64,000 nucleotides of DNA from 39-52-133 sp035531075 (lineage in GTDB: Bacteria > Pseudomonadota > Gammaproteobacteria > Burkholderiales > Gallionellaceae), in contig DATKTO010000031.1 in NCBI GenBank assembly GCA_035531075.1, positions 1 through 64,000 of the forward strand, read 5' to 3'. Numbering within the stretch: position 1 is the first letter of the stretch; every line of letters starts with the position of its first letter. Of this stretch, positions 33,336 through 42,370 are shown piece after piece. Under the pieces are notes generated by a model. The model was not told where the DNA came from, ran no database searches, and worked only from the letters and a program-made list of their open reading frames with translations. The position numbers were made by a program, and so were the translations under genes.

Positions 33336-34127
33336 GTGATGACCGCGACAAAACATAAATATGTTCCAGTGTTGTGCATGATGGTCGCGTGCGCGGGTTT
33401 ATTTTCCAAATCCGCTGCACTTGCGGCACCCGACGAAATACAGGTTTACACCGACGACATGAATGAGCCGGGCGCGTATGGCGTGGAGCTGCATGTCAAC
33501 TACGTCATCGACGGTGAAAAAAATCCTGGCTATGAGGGCGGCTCGCCGTCCCGGCATATGCTGCAGACCACGCCGGAATTTTCCTATGGCATCACTGAAA
33601 ACTGGGAAGCCGGCATGTATGTGCCGGTGGCGTATGAAGAGAATGGCAAGCTGTACGGCAATGGCCTGCGCCTGCGCATGAAATACATCGCCACACCCGA
33701 GGTCGGTTCAAGCATGTTCTGGGGGCTCAATGTGGAATATGGCTACTCAAACCTGCGTGTGTCGGAAAGTGAGTGGGGCATGGAATTGCGCCCGATTATC
33801 GGCTACCGCGCGGATAACTGGCTGCTAAGCTTCAATCCGATATTGAATATTGACCTGTCCAGTAACTTCAACCATCAACCGCAATTTGAGCCTGCGCTCA
33901 AAGTGGCGCGCAAAGTGGCGGAAGGCGTGCAGGCAGGGTTGGAGTACTACGGCGAATACGGCTATACCAACAACATATTGCCCGCCAATGAACGGGTAAA
34001 CTATCTGTATGCCGCGGTGGATATCGAGAAGCATGGGTATGACATGAACTTCGGTATCGGGCGCGGGGACCGCAATGCACCGGATAGCTGGATAGCCAAG
34101 GCGATTATTGCGTTCCCGTTCAAATAG
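33336..34127 (+). CDS. Outer-membrane-type beta-barrel protein 2 of the iron operon
   Basis: A 263-aa protein (GTG start at 33336 or ATG at 33339) with signal peptide (about 1-31) and a beta-rich mature part. It resembles the preceding protein in type but not obviously in sequence; C-terminus ends FPFK. It begins 10 bp after it, so the two are co-transcribed. Possible structural pair in outer-membrane iron traffic; function unknown. Confidence 0.7.
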   Translation: MMTATKHKYVPVLCMMVACAGLFSKSAALAAPDEIQVYTDDMNEPGAYGVELHVNYVIDGEKNPGYEGGSPSRHMLQTTPEFSYGITENWEAGMYVPVAYEENGKLYGNGLRLRMKYIATPEVGSSMFWGLNVEYGYSNLRVSESEWGMELRPIIGYRADNWLLSFNPILNIDLSSNFNHQPQFEPALKVARKVAEGVQAGLEYYGEYGYTNNILPANERVNYLYAAVDIEKHGYDMNFGIGRGDRNAPDSWIAKAIIAFPFK

Positions 34128-34247
34128 AATTTGAGGATTGATATGCATGCCGCCAGGTAACGCCGCGCCAAGACGGTTAGCGTTTCACCGCCGTGCACGG
34201 TTTTATTGTGCAGTGGCCGGTGGCGTTCCGCTTGGCAAGGCGATGCG

Positions 34248-34721
34248 TTAAAGTGAGCGTCCCAAATGCTTCTCAACCTGCTGTCGCTCCCATTTTGGCC
34301 CGAGGAAAGAAGCGGGCCTGAAAGTACGATAAGCATGCAGCAGAATGCCTAATCCCCAGCCACCGATTACCCAAAATGCCCAGGGACGGCCCGGTGTCAC
34401 AATCAAATTAATGGCAAGCAATGCGAGTACCACGATGATATAGCGGAATAAATGCAAATAGAAGCTGCGCAGTTTACGAACATGCTTGAATGCTGCTTCT
34501 TCCTGCATTTCGTCGGTGTTATGTGTTGCTGGAATCATAGTTTGCTCCTCGGTCAGGGTTGAAAAGTCCACCTCAAAGACTGCAGCAAGAGATTTAAGTG
34601 ATTCAGTGCTTGCAGCATGGCCGTTTTCAAGGCGTTGAATGGTTCTGACTGACAAACCGCTGGCATCCGCCAGTTGTTGCTGAGACCAGCCATGTTTAAG
34701 ACGCAATTTTTGTATCAACAT
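34248..34721 (-). CDS. Xre-type regulator with 2TM domain
   Basis: A 157-aa protein: HTH_3 at 4-58 (LRLKHGWSQQQLADASGLSVRTIQRLE), a linker, and a 2TM membrane module (about 85-145). Membrane-tethered Xre proteins of this kind are common in proteobacteria, but their signals are unknown. Single gene, no partner close by. Confidence 0.88.
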   Translation of the reverse strand: MLIQKLRLKHGWSQQQLADASGLSVRTIQRLENGHAASTESLKSLAAVFEVDFSTLTEEQTMIPATHNTDEMQEEAAFKHVRKLRSFYLHLFRYIIVVLALLAINLIVTPGRPWAFWVIGGWGLGILLHAYRTFRPASFLGPKWERQQVEKHLGRSL

Positions 34722-34869
34722 CTCAAGCTCCAGTTATTTGGGAGAATTCAATATGGCACAGTGAAAAACAATTCACCACGTCAGCAAGACGACAGCGCCA
34801 TGACACGAACCTGACACAGGCTATAAATGTAATGAAGCGCGGCTATTTGGCGGCATTGGGCCGGACAAT

Positions 34870-36108
34870 TTAATGCTGATGCTCAACCTTGCTGCCTGTC
34901 GCAACCTTGATATGCCCCACCAGCCACAGCGTCGCAAGAATCGCGCCGCACGCAATGTATCCCACGATGTTGTAATGCTCCAGCAGGCCATCCGCATTGA
35001 TCGTGATGATGAAACCTGCCACCAGTGTGGCGACGGAAGAGCCGATTGATTGCACCGCCGAGGTGATGCCCATGAAGGTTCCGCGAAGATGGGGCACGCC
35101 GGCTGAGGTGATGATCGCCATGCCCGGCACGAAGCGGCCGCTGACAAAAATAAAGAACGGCGTGGTGATGCACAGCACGCCCCACCACGGAATGCTGGTG
35201 ACATGGGTCATCGCCAGTATCGGCAGCATCGCCAGCACCGCGGTGATGCGGAACACGCGCGCCTTGCCGTGCCTGTCGGCGAGACGGCCTATCCATTGCG
35301 AGGTGAAAAAGGTGAAAGCGCCGCCCGACAGGTAAAGCAAAGGCAGCAAAGTCTCGGGGAAGTTCAGGTTGAGCGTGCTGTACAGCGTAATGTAGGGAAT
35401 GACGGTAAAGCCGCCCATCATCATCAGGAACATGTAGGCATAGGCGCGCCAGTGGTTGGCATAAGACAGCACCTGTTTCATCGGCACCAGCGTCCGGCTC
35501 CAGCGCTGGTCGGTGATGCGGGTGGGGATGGAGGGGATGGCTTTGTAGGCCAGCCACCAGAACACCGCAGCAAACAAAGCCACCACGATAAACGGTGCGC
35601 GCCAGCCGAGCACGGTGTGGTTCACCAGCAGCAGGCTGACAGGAACACCCAGTACCGTGGCAACCGAAAATGCAGCGGTGATTTTTCCGGTGGCGCGGCC
35701 GCGGTGCTCGTAGGGGAAGCAGTCGGCGATATACACGTGCACCAGCGAACCCAGCACGCCGCCGAATACTCCAGACAGGCCGCGGGCAAACAGCAGTAGG
35801 TGATAGCTGGGGGCCACCGCACATAAAGCGGTAGCAATGATAAACGCGGCAAAGAATACCAGCATCACACGGCGACGGTCGAAGCGGTCGATCACCATCG
35901 CGGCGGCGATGGACGAGATCGCGCCCATGAAAGTATAGGCGGAAACCAGCAGGCCGAATTGCACGGCAGTCAGGTCAAAGGTGCGCATCAGCATCGGTGC
36001 CAGCGGCATGATGATCATCACGTCCAGAATATGGCTGAACTGGATCCCGGACAGGCTGCGCAGCAGGCTTTTTTCCTGGGGTGCGCTTAAATGGACGACT
36101 TGGGTCAT
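34870..36108 (-). CDS. MFS transporter, drug/sugar-efflux type
   Basis: A 412-aa transporter with 12 helices. DHA1-like features: LMRTFDLTAVQFGLLVSAY near the start and IDRFDRRRVML as the loop 2-3 motif. Substrate unknown. Stand-alone gene. Confidence 0.88.
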   Translation of the reverse strand: MTQVVHLSAPQEKSLLRSLSGIQFSHILDVMIIMPLAPMLMRTFDLTAVQFGLLVSAYTFMGAISSIAAAMVIDRFDRRRVMLVFFAAFIIATALCAVAPSYHLLLFARGLSGVFGGVLGSLVHVYIADCFPYEHRGRATGKITAAFSVATVLGVPVSLLLVNHTVLGWRAPFIVVALFAAVFWWLAYKAIPSIPTRITDQRWSRTLVPMKQVLSYANHWRAYAYMFLMMMGGFTVIPYITLYSTLNLNFPETLLPLLYLSGGAFTFFTSQWIGRLADRHGKARVFRITAVLAMLPILAMTHVTSIPWWGVLCITTPFFIFVSGRFVPGMAIITSAGVPHLRGTFMGITSAVQSIGSSVATLVAGFIITINADGLLEHYNIVGYIACGAILATLWLVGHIKVATGSKVEHQH

Positions 36109-36349
36109 AAATATTGATGCCGGCGCGAGTGACTCAGCGGGGAATTATAACAAATCGCCGGGTCCGACTTTTAAGCAAGCTAAAAACATAATTCGAGCCA
36201 CAGAGATCACAGAGGAGAAACAAGCGGATGCAACGGAAAGGCTGTTCACCTTTTAGTTGATTCCACGAAAGGCAGGAACCCACGGTTACTCTCTGTGTTC
36301 TCTGTGGCTAATTGCTTATTACAGGATCCAAGTCTGGTTAATAAGGTGC
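36109..36349. other. Intergenic with inverted CACAGAG repeats
   Basis: GCCACAGAGATCACAGAGG (36197-36215) and CTCTGTGTTCTCTGTGGC (36291-36308) form an inverted pair; related to the unit at 8329-8347. No gene seen. Confidence 0.55.
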
Positions 36350-37621
36350 CTAACGATTAAGCGCCTTGAGTGTATTGATTACTTCCGCCGTGTCCCAGTG
36401 TATGGCTGCATTCACGCCGTAGTAAATTCTGCCGTCCTTGCCTATGACAAATGTCGACGGAAAACCGATTACATTCCACTGTTGCGATACCTTGCCATTC
36501 GGGTCGATCAGGACTGGGAACTGAACGCTGACCCGCTGCAGAAACTCACGAATTTTCTGCGGGCTCTCCGCATAGTTGATCGAGATCAGCTCAAAGGGCT
36601 GATCCTGCATTTGTTCGCGCAGGCGATTGAGCGAAGGGATTTCCTCCACACAAGGCGGGCACCAGGTTGCCCAGAAATTCACCACGGTTATTTTGCCGCG
36701 GTAATCAGCCAGCTTGAATCGCTTGCCATGTGCATCCTGCAAATCGATGGGAAACGGGAGAGGGTTGCCTGCAAAGCCATGTAATTTGATGTCGGGCCTG
36801 ACGCTTGAAACCTGTTCGGATTGTACATATTCTGTCCTGGAAGCCTGTACCGGCAGTGTTTCGAACAACTTGAACAGGCTGCCAGTTTTTTCGGGTAACG
36901 ACTTCAATAGACCCAGTGCTTCAGCACTGTTTTCCTCGCCGTAAAAAACACTGGTTACACCCGGCAAAACATTGAAGAACACATTGGGATTGTTGCTGGT
37001 CAGTTCTTTGACAAGGCGGGAAAACTGCTTGGCCGAGCCGTGCAAGCCACCCTGATAGATCATCATCGGTATATTGGTCGCGCGGGTGATGGGCAGATAT
37101 TCGGGGTCTTTGCCCAATACGGGCAAGCCGGTCAGCAGATCCGGTGAAAACAGGACTGCGCCAAGCAGCTTGCCGTGATGTGTTTTTCTTTGTTGCCATA
37201 GCGTGGCGCCGCGCAATGCCGGAATGGCTGCATAGGATTGTGCAAACAGCACGACCCGCTTGCCGGTGCGCTGATGCGCCGCATCGACAATATCTGCGAC
37301 ATACTGTGCGTCAAGATTGCGCAGAAAATTACTGCCGGAAGTCTGCATCAGGGCCTCGGCGAAATCGATCTGCCAGACTTCTATGCCTTGCTTGGCAAAA
37401 TCCATTGCAAGCTGTGTCGAACGGTCATGCCAACCGCTTCCACCTATCCATATAACAAGATCGTTTCCGCTTGCAGGATACTGATAGAGAGGCAAGTCGT
37501 TGCCATCGTGGGTGCGCACGCTCACTTCAGTGTCGGGCAGCGCGAGTTTGTCCTCAGCGTATATCTGCTGGGAATATGAAGCGTAAAACGCCAGCAATGA
37601 CAAGAAAAGATATTTCATCAT
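36350..37621 (-). CDS. Fusion of VirJ/AcvB-like alpha/beta-hydrolase and TlpA thioredoxin
   Basis: A 423-aa periplasmic protein: signal peptide (about 1-22), an AcvB/VirJ-type hydrolase domain (about 30-245) and a TlpA/ResA-type thioredoxin domain (about 285-422) with WCPPC at 320-324. In the hydrolase the usual G-x-S-x-G nucleophile loop reads AQSYA around Ser129, so the Ser is kept but both Gly are Ala. AcvB/VirJ proteins act on lipids or lysyl-phosphatidylglycerol. The fused thioredoxin may reduce a partner in the periplasm. The neighbour 78 bp upstream encodes a metallo-beta-lactamase-fold hydrolase. The fusion is unusual. Confidence 0.8.
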   Translation of the reverse strand: MMKYLFLSLLAFYASYSQQIYAEDKLALPDTEVSVRTHDGNDLPLYQYPASGNDLVIWIGGSGWHDRSTQLAMDFAKQGIEVWQIDFAEALMQTSGSNFLRNLDAQYVADIVDAAHQRTGKRVVLFAQSYAAIPALRGATLWQQRKTHHGKLLGAVLFSPDLLTGLPVLGKDPEYLPITRATNIPMMIYQGGLHGSAKQFSRLVKELTSNNPNVFFNVLPGVTSVFYGEENSAEALGLLKSLPEKTGSLFKLFETLPVQASRTEYVQSEQVSSVRPDIKLHGFAGNPLPFPIDLQDAHGKRFKLADYRGKITVVNFWATWCPPCVEEIPSLNRLREQMQDQPFELISINYAESPQKIREFLQRVSVQFPVLIDPNGKVSQQWNVIGFPSTFVIGKDGRIYYGVNAAIHWDTAEVINTLKALNR

Positions 37622-37699
37622 AAAAAATATAATAGAGACTGAACGGTCCGCCGGACCAGCTGGGCAGCTGATTGTTTATCTGTGGTCGCTTGCATGCCG

Positions 37700-38650
37700 T
37701 TACATCGCAGCTTCAACTTCCAGCACTGCGAGGCTGATATGCGGGCCGACCTCCTGCTCGAATCTGTACCAGCTTTTAAAGTTATCCAGCTTCGACACTA
37801 CTGTGCTCTTCATTTCAAAGTCGGATTTGCCCAGATCGTATTGCTGCTTTACCGCACCGTACAGGGTGGCAAGGTAGTTGCGATAATTGTTGACCAGGGT
37901 CACGTCCCCTGTCGGGCCGTGTCCCGGCACATAATGCCTGGCTTTGACTGCGGCAATCTTGTCGCAGGCGGCGATATTGCCGGCAAAGGTGCCATCCACC
38001 AAACGGCCCAAGGTCTGGTTGAGCACGTTGTCGCCGGTAAATACCACGGAGTCATCCACTGCTTCGATCATGATGTCGGTATGGCTGTGCGCCTTTTCAG
38101 GCGCGTAGATGCGGAATGTCATGCCGCCGATTTTAAATGCACTACTGTCTGCGGCTGCTACGCTCGGTGGCACAGCACGCGTACCCCTGGTAAAACCATT
38201 GGTCGATTTGTCCATCAGGCTCACCCATTGCTCGCCTTCGCCATCAGTGATCTTTTTGATCATCTCGGGGTGCCCGATTATTTTCACCTCGGGAAAGGCT
38301 TCCCTGATGGCATGATTACCCAGCCAGTGGTCGCCGTGTACATGGGTGTTGAACACATGGGTCACCGGCAGTCTGGTGACCGTGCGCATCTGCTTCAGCA
38401 GCATGCGTCCGGCTTGCAGGCTGGAGCCGGGATCGATCACCACTACGCCATCTTTGGTGATGACAAAACCGGGATTGTTCATGAAGCCCTGATTTTCCAC
38501 GGAGGGATAGCCCAGCGGGCCGTGGATCACATAGGTATGGGGCGCAACCTTGGTGAGAGGATAATCGCGCACTTGTTCGGCTGCCTGAACAGCAATGGAG
38601 GCGCACGCACTAAGACAAAATGCTAAACAGAGTTGGGTTAGTGATTTCAA
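37700..38650 (-). CDS. Periplasmic MBL-fold hydrolase, quinoprotein-relay/SoxH-like
   Basis: A 316-aa secreted metallo-beta-lactamase-fold protein. The zinc ligands are HVHGDH (HxHxDH), HSHTD and a late GHGP His. The TTG start at 38650 is supported by AAGGAAG at 6-nt spacing and by the classical signal peptide that follows (LKSLTQLCLAFCLSACASIAVQA). Related proteins act in quinoprotein or sulfur-oxidation relays. Likely same operon as the VirJ-TlpA fusion. Confidence 0.85.
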   Translation of the reverse strand: MKSLTQLCLAFCLSACASIAVQAAEQVRDYPLTKVAPHTYVIHGPLGYPSVENQGFMNNPGFVITKDGVVVIDPGSSLQAGRMLLKQMRTVTRLPVTHVFNTHVHGDHWLGNHAIREAFPEVKIIGHPEMIKKITDGEGEQWVSLMDKSTNGFTRGTRAVPPSVAAADSSAFKIGGMTFRIYAPEKAHSHTDIMIEAVDDSVVFTGDNVLNQTLGRLVDGTFAGNIAACDKIAAVKARHYVPGHGPTGDVTLVNNYRNYLATLYGAVKQQYDLGKSDFEMKSTVVSKLDNFKSWYRFEQEVGPHISLAVLEVEAAM

Positions 38651-38727
38651 GGATTGCTTCCTTATAAATGAATTAGAAAATATTTTAGCACGGCATATTT
38701 TGCCATTAAAATTTCCAGGCAAGCTGT

Positions 38728-40578
38728 TCAGCTTTCCTCTATAGCCATCTCCAGTTCCAGCCAGCTTTCTTCCAGCTCGGCCACCTTTTGCTCAAGCGTT
38801 GCATGCAGCACATTGAGTTTGTCCACCTCGCTGCGCGGCAGGTTGTCGTAGGTGGCGGGGTCGGCCAGTTTATTGGTCACGATACCCAGCTCGGTTTGTG
38901 CCGCAGCCAGGGCTGCGTTGAGCTTGGCCTGTTTGGATTGCAGCGCTTTCCGGTTCGGCTTGGGTGCGGCAGTTTGCTGTGGCTTGGCAACCGTGGCCGC
39001 AACCGCTTCGCGCGGGCGGCGGGTTTCTATCCAGGTCTTGTAGTCTTCCAGATCGCCATCAAACAGGCTGGCTTCGCCATCGGCCACCAGCCACAGTTCA
39101 TCAGCCACCGCTCGAATCAGGCTGCGGTCGTGCGACACGATCACCACCGCGCCGGTGTATTCCTCCAGCGCAATGGTCAGCGCATCGCGCATGTCGAGAT
39201 CGAGGTGGTTGGTGGGTTCGTCCAGCAGCAGCAAGTGCGGCTTCTGCCACGCCAGCAGCGCCAGCGCCAGACGGCTTTTTTCGCCGCCGGAAAAACTCGC
39301 CACCGGGCGGTCCTCGTTGTCACCGGCCAGACCGAAGCGGCCGAGGAAGGTGCGCAGGGCGAGGGTTTTCTCCTTGGGCGCGAGCCGCTCCATGTGCTGC
39401 AGCGGGGTGGCGGCGCTGTCCAGATTTTCCAGCTGGTGCTGCGCAAAATAGCCGATGCGCACGTCGGGCGTGAGTTCCAGCCTGCCCGAAGTGGGCGCCA
39501 GCTCGCCCACCAGCAGCTTGATCAGCGTTGATTTGCCGGCACCGTTGGGGCCCAGCAGCGCGATGCGCGCGCCGGCGCGCAGCACCAGATTGATATTCTT
39601 GAACAGCGATTTTTCGCCATAGCTGAAGCCCATGTTTTCGGCGCGCAGCAGCAAGTCCGGGCTGCGCTCGGGGGCCTCAATCTCCAGCTCGAAATGCCCG
39701 TTGGACACATGCGCCGGCGCGATGCGCGTGATGCGCTCCAGTGCCTTAATGCGGCTCTGCGCCTGCTTGGCCTTGGTGGCCTTGGCGCGGAAGCGGCGCA
39801 CGAAATCCTCGAGGTGGGCAACCTTTGCCTGTTGCTGATTAAATGCTTGATTTTGTTGAGCTATTTTTTCTGCGCGGGCGCGCTCGAAGTCGTCGTAATC
39901 GCCGGCGTAGGTGTCTATGGTTTTGTCGTGCACATGCGCGATGCGGTTGACGCAGGCATTGAGGAATTCGCGGTCGTGCGACACCAGCAGCAGGCTGCCG
40001 GGGTAGCGCGCCAGATACTGCTCCAGCCACAGGATCGCTTCAAGGTCGAGGTGGTTGGTGGGTTCGTCCAGCAGCAGCAAATCGGCGCGGTGCATCAGCG
40101 CGCGCGCCAGATTCAGGCGCATGCGCCAGCCGCCGGAAAAGCTGCTGACCGGGCGTTCCAGCGTGTCGTTGGCAAAACCCAGGCCGTTCAGCAACTGTGC
40201 CGCGCGCGATTTTGCGGTATAACCGTTGATCGCCTCATAGCGGCTCTGCGCTTCAAACCAGTGCGCGTCATGATTGTCCTGCGCCAGGGTTTTTTCCAGC
40301 GCGCGCAGTTCAACGTCGCCGTCGAGCACAAACTCGATCGCCGGCTGCTCCGAGGTGGCGATCTCCTGCTCCACAAACGCAATCGTCTTGCCGGACTGCA
40401 GCGACACCTCGCCGCTCTCCGGCTTGATCTCGCCGCGTATCAGGCGAAACAGCGTGGACTTGCCGCAGCCGTTATGCCCGACCAGGCCGATGCGCTGGTT
40501 GGCAAACGCCTGCAAATTTACATTCTGCAACAGCGGCGTGCCGCCCTGCAGGTAAGTCAGATTCTGGATATTTAACAT
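38728..40578 (-). CDS. ABC-F ATPase (YheS/Uup-type)
   Basis: A 616-aa soluble protein with two ABC domains: Walker A GHNGCGKST and GPNGAGKST, signatures FSGGWRMRL and FSGGEKSRL, Walker B LLLLDEPTNHLDL in both. A linker and a C-terminal coiled coil fit the YheS/ABC-F translation-factor group. Start at MLNIQNLTY (40578); the longer frame is upstream noise. Confidence 0.93.
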   Translation of the reverse strand: MLNIQNLTYLQGGTPLLQNVNLQAFANQRIGLVGHNGCGKSTLFRLIRGEIKPESGEVSLQSGKTIAFVEQEIATSEQPAIEFVLDGDVELRALEKTLAQDNHDAHWFEAQSRYEAINGYTAKSRAAQLLNGLGFANDTLERPVSSFSGGWRMRLNLARALMHRADLLLLDEPTNHLDLEAILWLEQYLARYPGSLLLVSHDREFLNACVNRIAHVHDKTIDTYAGDYDDFERARAEKIAQQNQAFNQQQAKVAHLEDFVRRFRAKATKAKQAQSRIKALERITRIAPAHVSNGHFELEIEAPERSPDLLLRAENMGFSYGEKSLFKNINLVLRAGARIALLGPNGAGKSTLIKLLVGELAPTSGRLELTPDVRIGYFAQHQLENLDSAATPLQHMERLAPKEKTLALRTFLGRFGLAGDNEDRPVASFSGGEKSRLALALLAWQKPHLLLLDEPTNHLDLDMRDALTIALEEYTGAVVIVSHDRSLIRAVADELWLVADGEASLFDGDLEDYKTWIETRRPREAVAATVAKPQQTAAPKPNRKALQSKQAKLNAALAAAQTELGIVTNKLADPATYDNLPRSEVDKLNVLHATLEQKVAELEESWLELEMAIEES

Positions 40579-40610
40579 GGTGTAATGATAACAGAGGGAG
40601 GGAGGTGTCT

Positions 40611-40638
40611 GCGTGGGCACGCTGCGCTTTGCCCACGC
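40611..40638. repeat. REP sequence, downstream of RAYT
   Basis: GCGTGGGCACGCTGCGC / TTTGCCCACGC hairpin immediately 3' of the RAYT gene, one of the family copies. Confidence 0.85.
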
Positions 40639-40653
40639 ATCAGGCCCACGATT

Positions 40654-41178
40654 TCATTCGCCATACGAACCATCGCCTGCATCTCCCGCCCAATCTGAAC
40701 TCAACATGCCGCGTGCCACCCACTGATGAAAACTTGAATACTCCCAATCCGCCACCTGTTTCACCAAGCCGTGCTTGACCGGATTGAAATGCACATAATC
40801 GACATGCCGCTGAAAATCCTCTTCATCGCGAATTTGATGCTCCCAAAATCGCCTTTGCCAAATTCCTTTTTCGCGCTGGCGAATCTTGCTGGCACTGCGT
40901 GCAGGTGCTGCCGGCAACCCGCGCGAAAAATTACCTTTGATCAAATTCCAGCGCCGCGAAAAATCAGCATCGTCTGGCGGCATGGTCCAAATGGCATGGA
41001 TATGTTCTGGCAATATGCATATTGCCACCGTTTCAAACGGATATGTCTGCTGCACCTTGCTATACACAGCGCGCAAGCGTTCTATTTGTTCTACCAGCAG
41101 TTGTGAGCGGCGATCGGCCAGAGTCACCGTAAAAAAATAGGTGGCGCCAGGAATGAAGCTGCGGCGATAAAAAGACAT
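40654..41178 (-). CDS. REP-associated tyrosine transposase (RAYT)
   Basis: A 174-aa Y1/IS200-like transposase. The HUH motif is HIH in LPEHIHAIWTMP and the catalytic Tyr lies in DYVHFNPVKHGL. RAYTs do not move like classical IS elements but spread and maintain REP/REPIN palindromes. REP copies flank it on both sides (40611-40638; 41216-41369) and others are scattered in this window. Start at MSFYRR (41178) with GGAG 8 nt before; the longer frame is translated REP sequence. Confidence 0.9.
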   Translation of the reverse strand: MSFYRRSFIPGATYFFTVTLADRRSQLLVEQIERLRAVYSKVQQTYPFETVAICILPEHIHAIWTMPPDDADFSRRWNLIKGNFSRGLPAAPARSASKIRQREKGIWQRRFWEHQIRDEEDFQRHVDYVHFNPVKHGLVKQVADWEYSSFHQWVARGMLSSDWAGDAGDGSYGE

Positions 41179-41215
41179 TGGTTTTATCTCCATAAAATCC
41201 ATGCGGTGTGGAATT

Positions 41216-41369
41216 GCGTGGGCACGCTGCGCTTTGCCCATCCTACGAGCTTCAATTCAAATGTTATGTATTGTAACTGCGTGGGCACACTTCGTTTTGC
41301 CCACCCTACAATATTCACTTGAACGTTTTGTAGTACAGCGTAGGGTGGGCAAAGCGCAGCGTGCCCACG
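41216..41369. repeat. Three REP sequences upstream of RAYT (one REPIN pair)
   Basis: Copies at 41216-41247 and 41279-41309 in one orientation and at 41340-41369 inverted. Core GTGGGCA...TGCCCACCCTAC. The last two form a REPIN. Confidence 0.85.
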
Positions 41370-41440
41370 GTTTCAGTTTGTACCGCACTGGGAACACTTG
41401 GACATGCCTTAAGCGCAGGCATGTCATACCCAATCCGCGC

Positions 41441-42370
41441 CTAGTGGCTGCGAGGTTTCCCCCGATGCGGAGCAGGCGCTGGTTTGGATGCGGGGCTAGA
41501 GGTATGTGGCTGGCGTCCTTGCAGGCGTTCTTTGAGCACTTGCATGAGATCGATCACGTTGCTCGCAGTTGCGGCGGGGCCAGCTTCCTCCGGCGCCTTC
41601 AGCACGTCGGTGCCGGATTTGAGTTTCTTCTCGATGTACTGTTTGAGGTCCCTGCTTTGCTGGTCACTTAAGAGTTCGCTGTCAAAATTTTTGTGCGTCA
41701 ATTTTTTGATGGCGCTGCGCATCTGTTCCGCGATCTTCTTGTCGGCGGGCTTGCGCGGCGGCAGCCCGATGCCTTGCGGCGTGCGCAGTTCGTCGTGAAA
41801 GCGCAGCGTCTCTGCACGCAGGATGCCGCCCTCGGCGATGATCGCCACCAGGTAGTCCTTGCCGTGCATCACGAAAGTGGCAATGCCGGCGCGCTGCTCG
41901 TCTTCCATGCTCCTGGCCAGCAGACGGTAGGCCTTGGTCGTATCGCTATCGGGCACCAGAAAATAGGCGTGCTCGAAAAAGATCGGATTGATGGAGCTGA
42001 GCGGGACGAAACGCTTGAGATCGATCTCGCGCGATTTCTTCGGTTCCAGCGCCTCCAGTTCTTCATCCTCCACCACCACAAAGTGGTATTTCTCGATCTC
42101 ATAGCCGCGCACGATATCGTCACGCTCCAGCGGCCGGTTGTCATGATCGGAGAAGAACTGCCGCCTGAGCAGGTCACCCTTGGCATCCACCATCTTCAGC
42201 GCGACTTTGCTGCTATGGGCGGGAAACAGGCTGACAGGAAGGCTCACCAGGCCGAACGCAATGATCCCCGACCATAAAGCGTGCGGCTGTTCCTGTTGTT
42301 CCTCTTCCTCTGGCAGATTTGTTCCCTCGGGCAGATTTGTGTCGTCGTCTTTACTCATGTCACACCTCAT
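41441..42370 (-). CDS. ku: Ku-type DNA end-binding protein, copy 2
   Basis: A 309-aa bacterial Ku: core beta-barrel (about 30-240, starting ALWSGIIAFGLVSLPVSLF) followed by a basic C-terminal tail rich in Pro/Lys. It forms ring-shaped dimers on DNA ends and recruits LigD. Its ATG overlaps the stop of the preceding ku (ATGA). Confidence 0.93.
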   Translation of the reverse strand: MRCDMSKDDDTNLPEGTNLPEEEEQQEQPHALWSGIIAFGLVSLPVSLFPAHSSKVALKMVDAKGDLLRRQFFSDHDNRPLERDDIVRGYEIEKYHFVVVEDEELEALEPKKSREIDLKRFVPLSSINPIFFEHAYFLVPDSDTTKAYRLLARSMEDEQRAGIATFVMHGKDYLVAIIAEGGILRAETLRFHDELRTPQGIGLPPRKPADKKIAEQMRSAIKKLTHKNFDSELLSDQQSRDLKQYIEKKLKSGTDVLKAPEEAGPAATASNVIDLMQVLKERLQGRQPHTSSPASKPAPAPHRGKPRSH

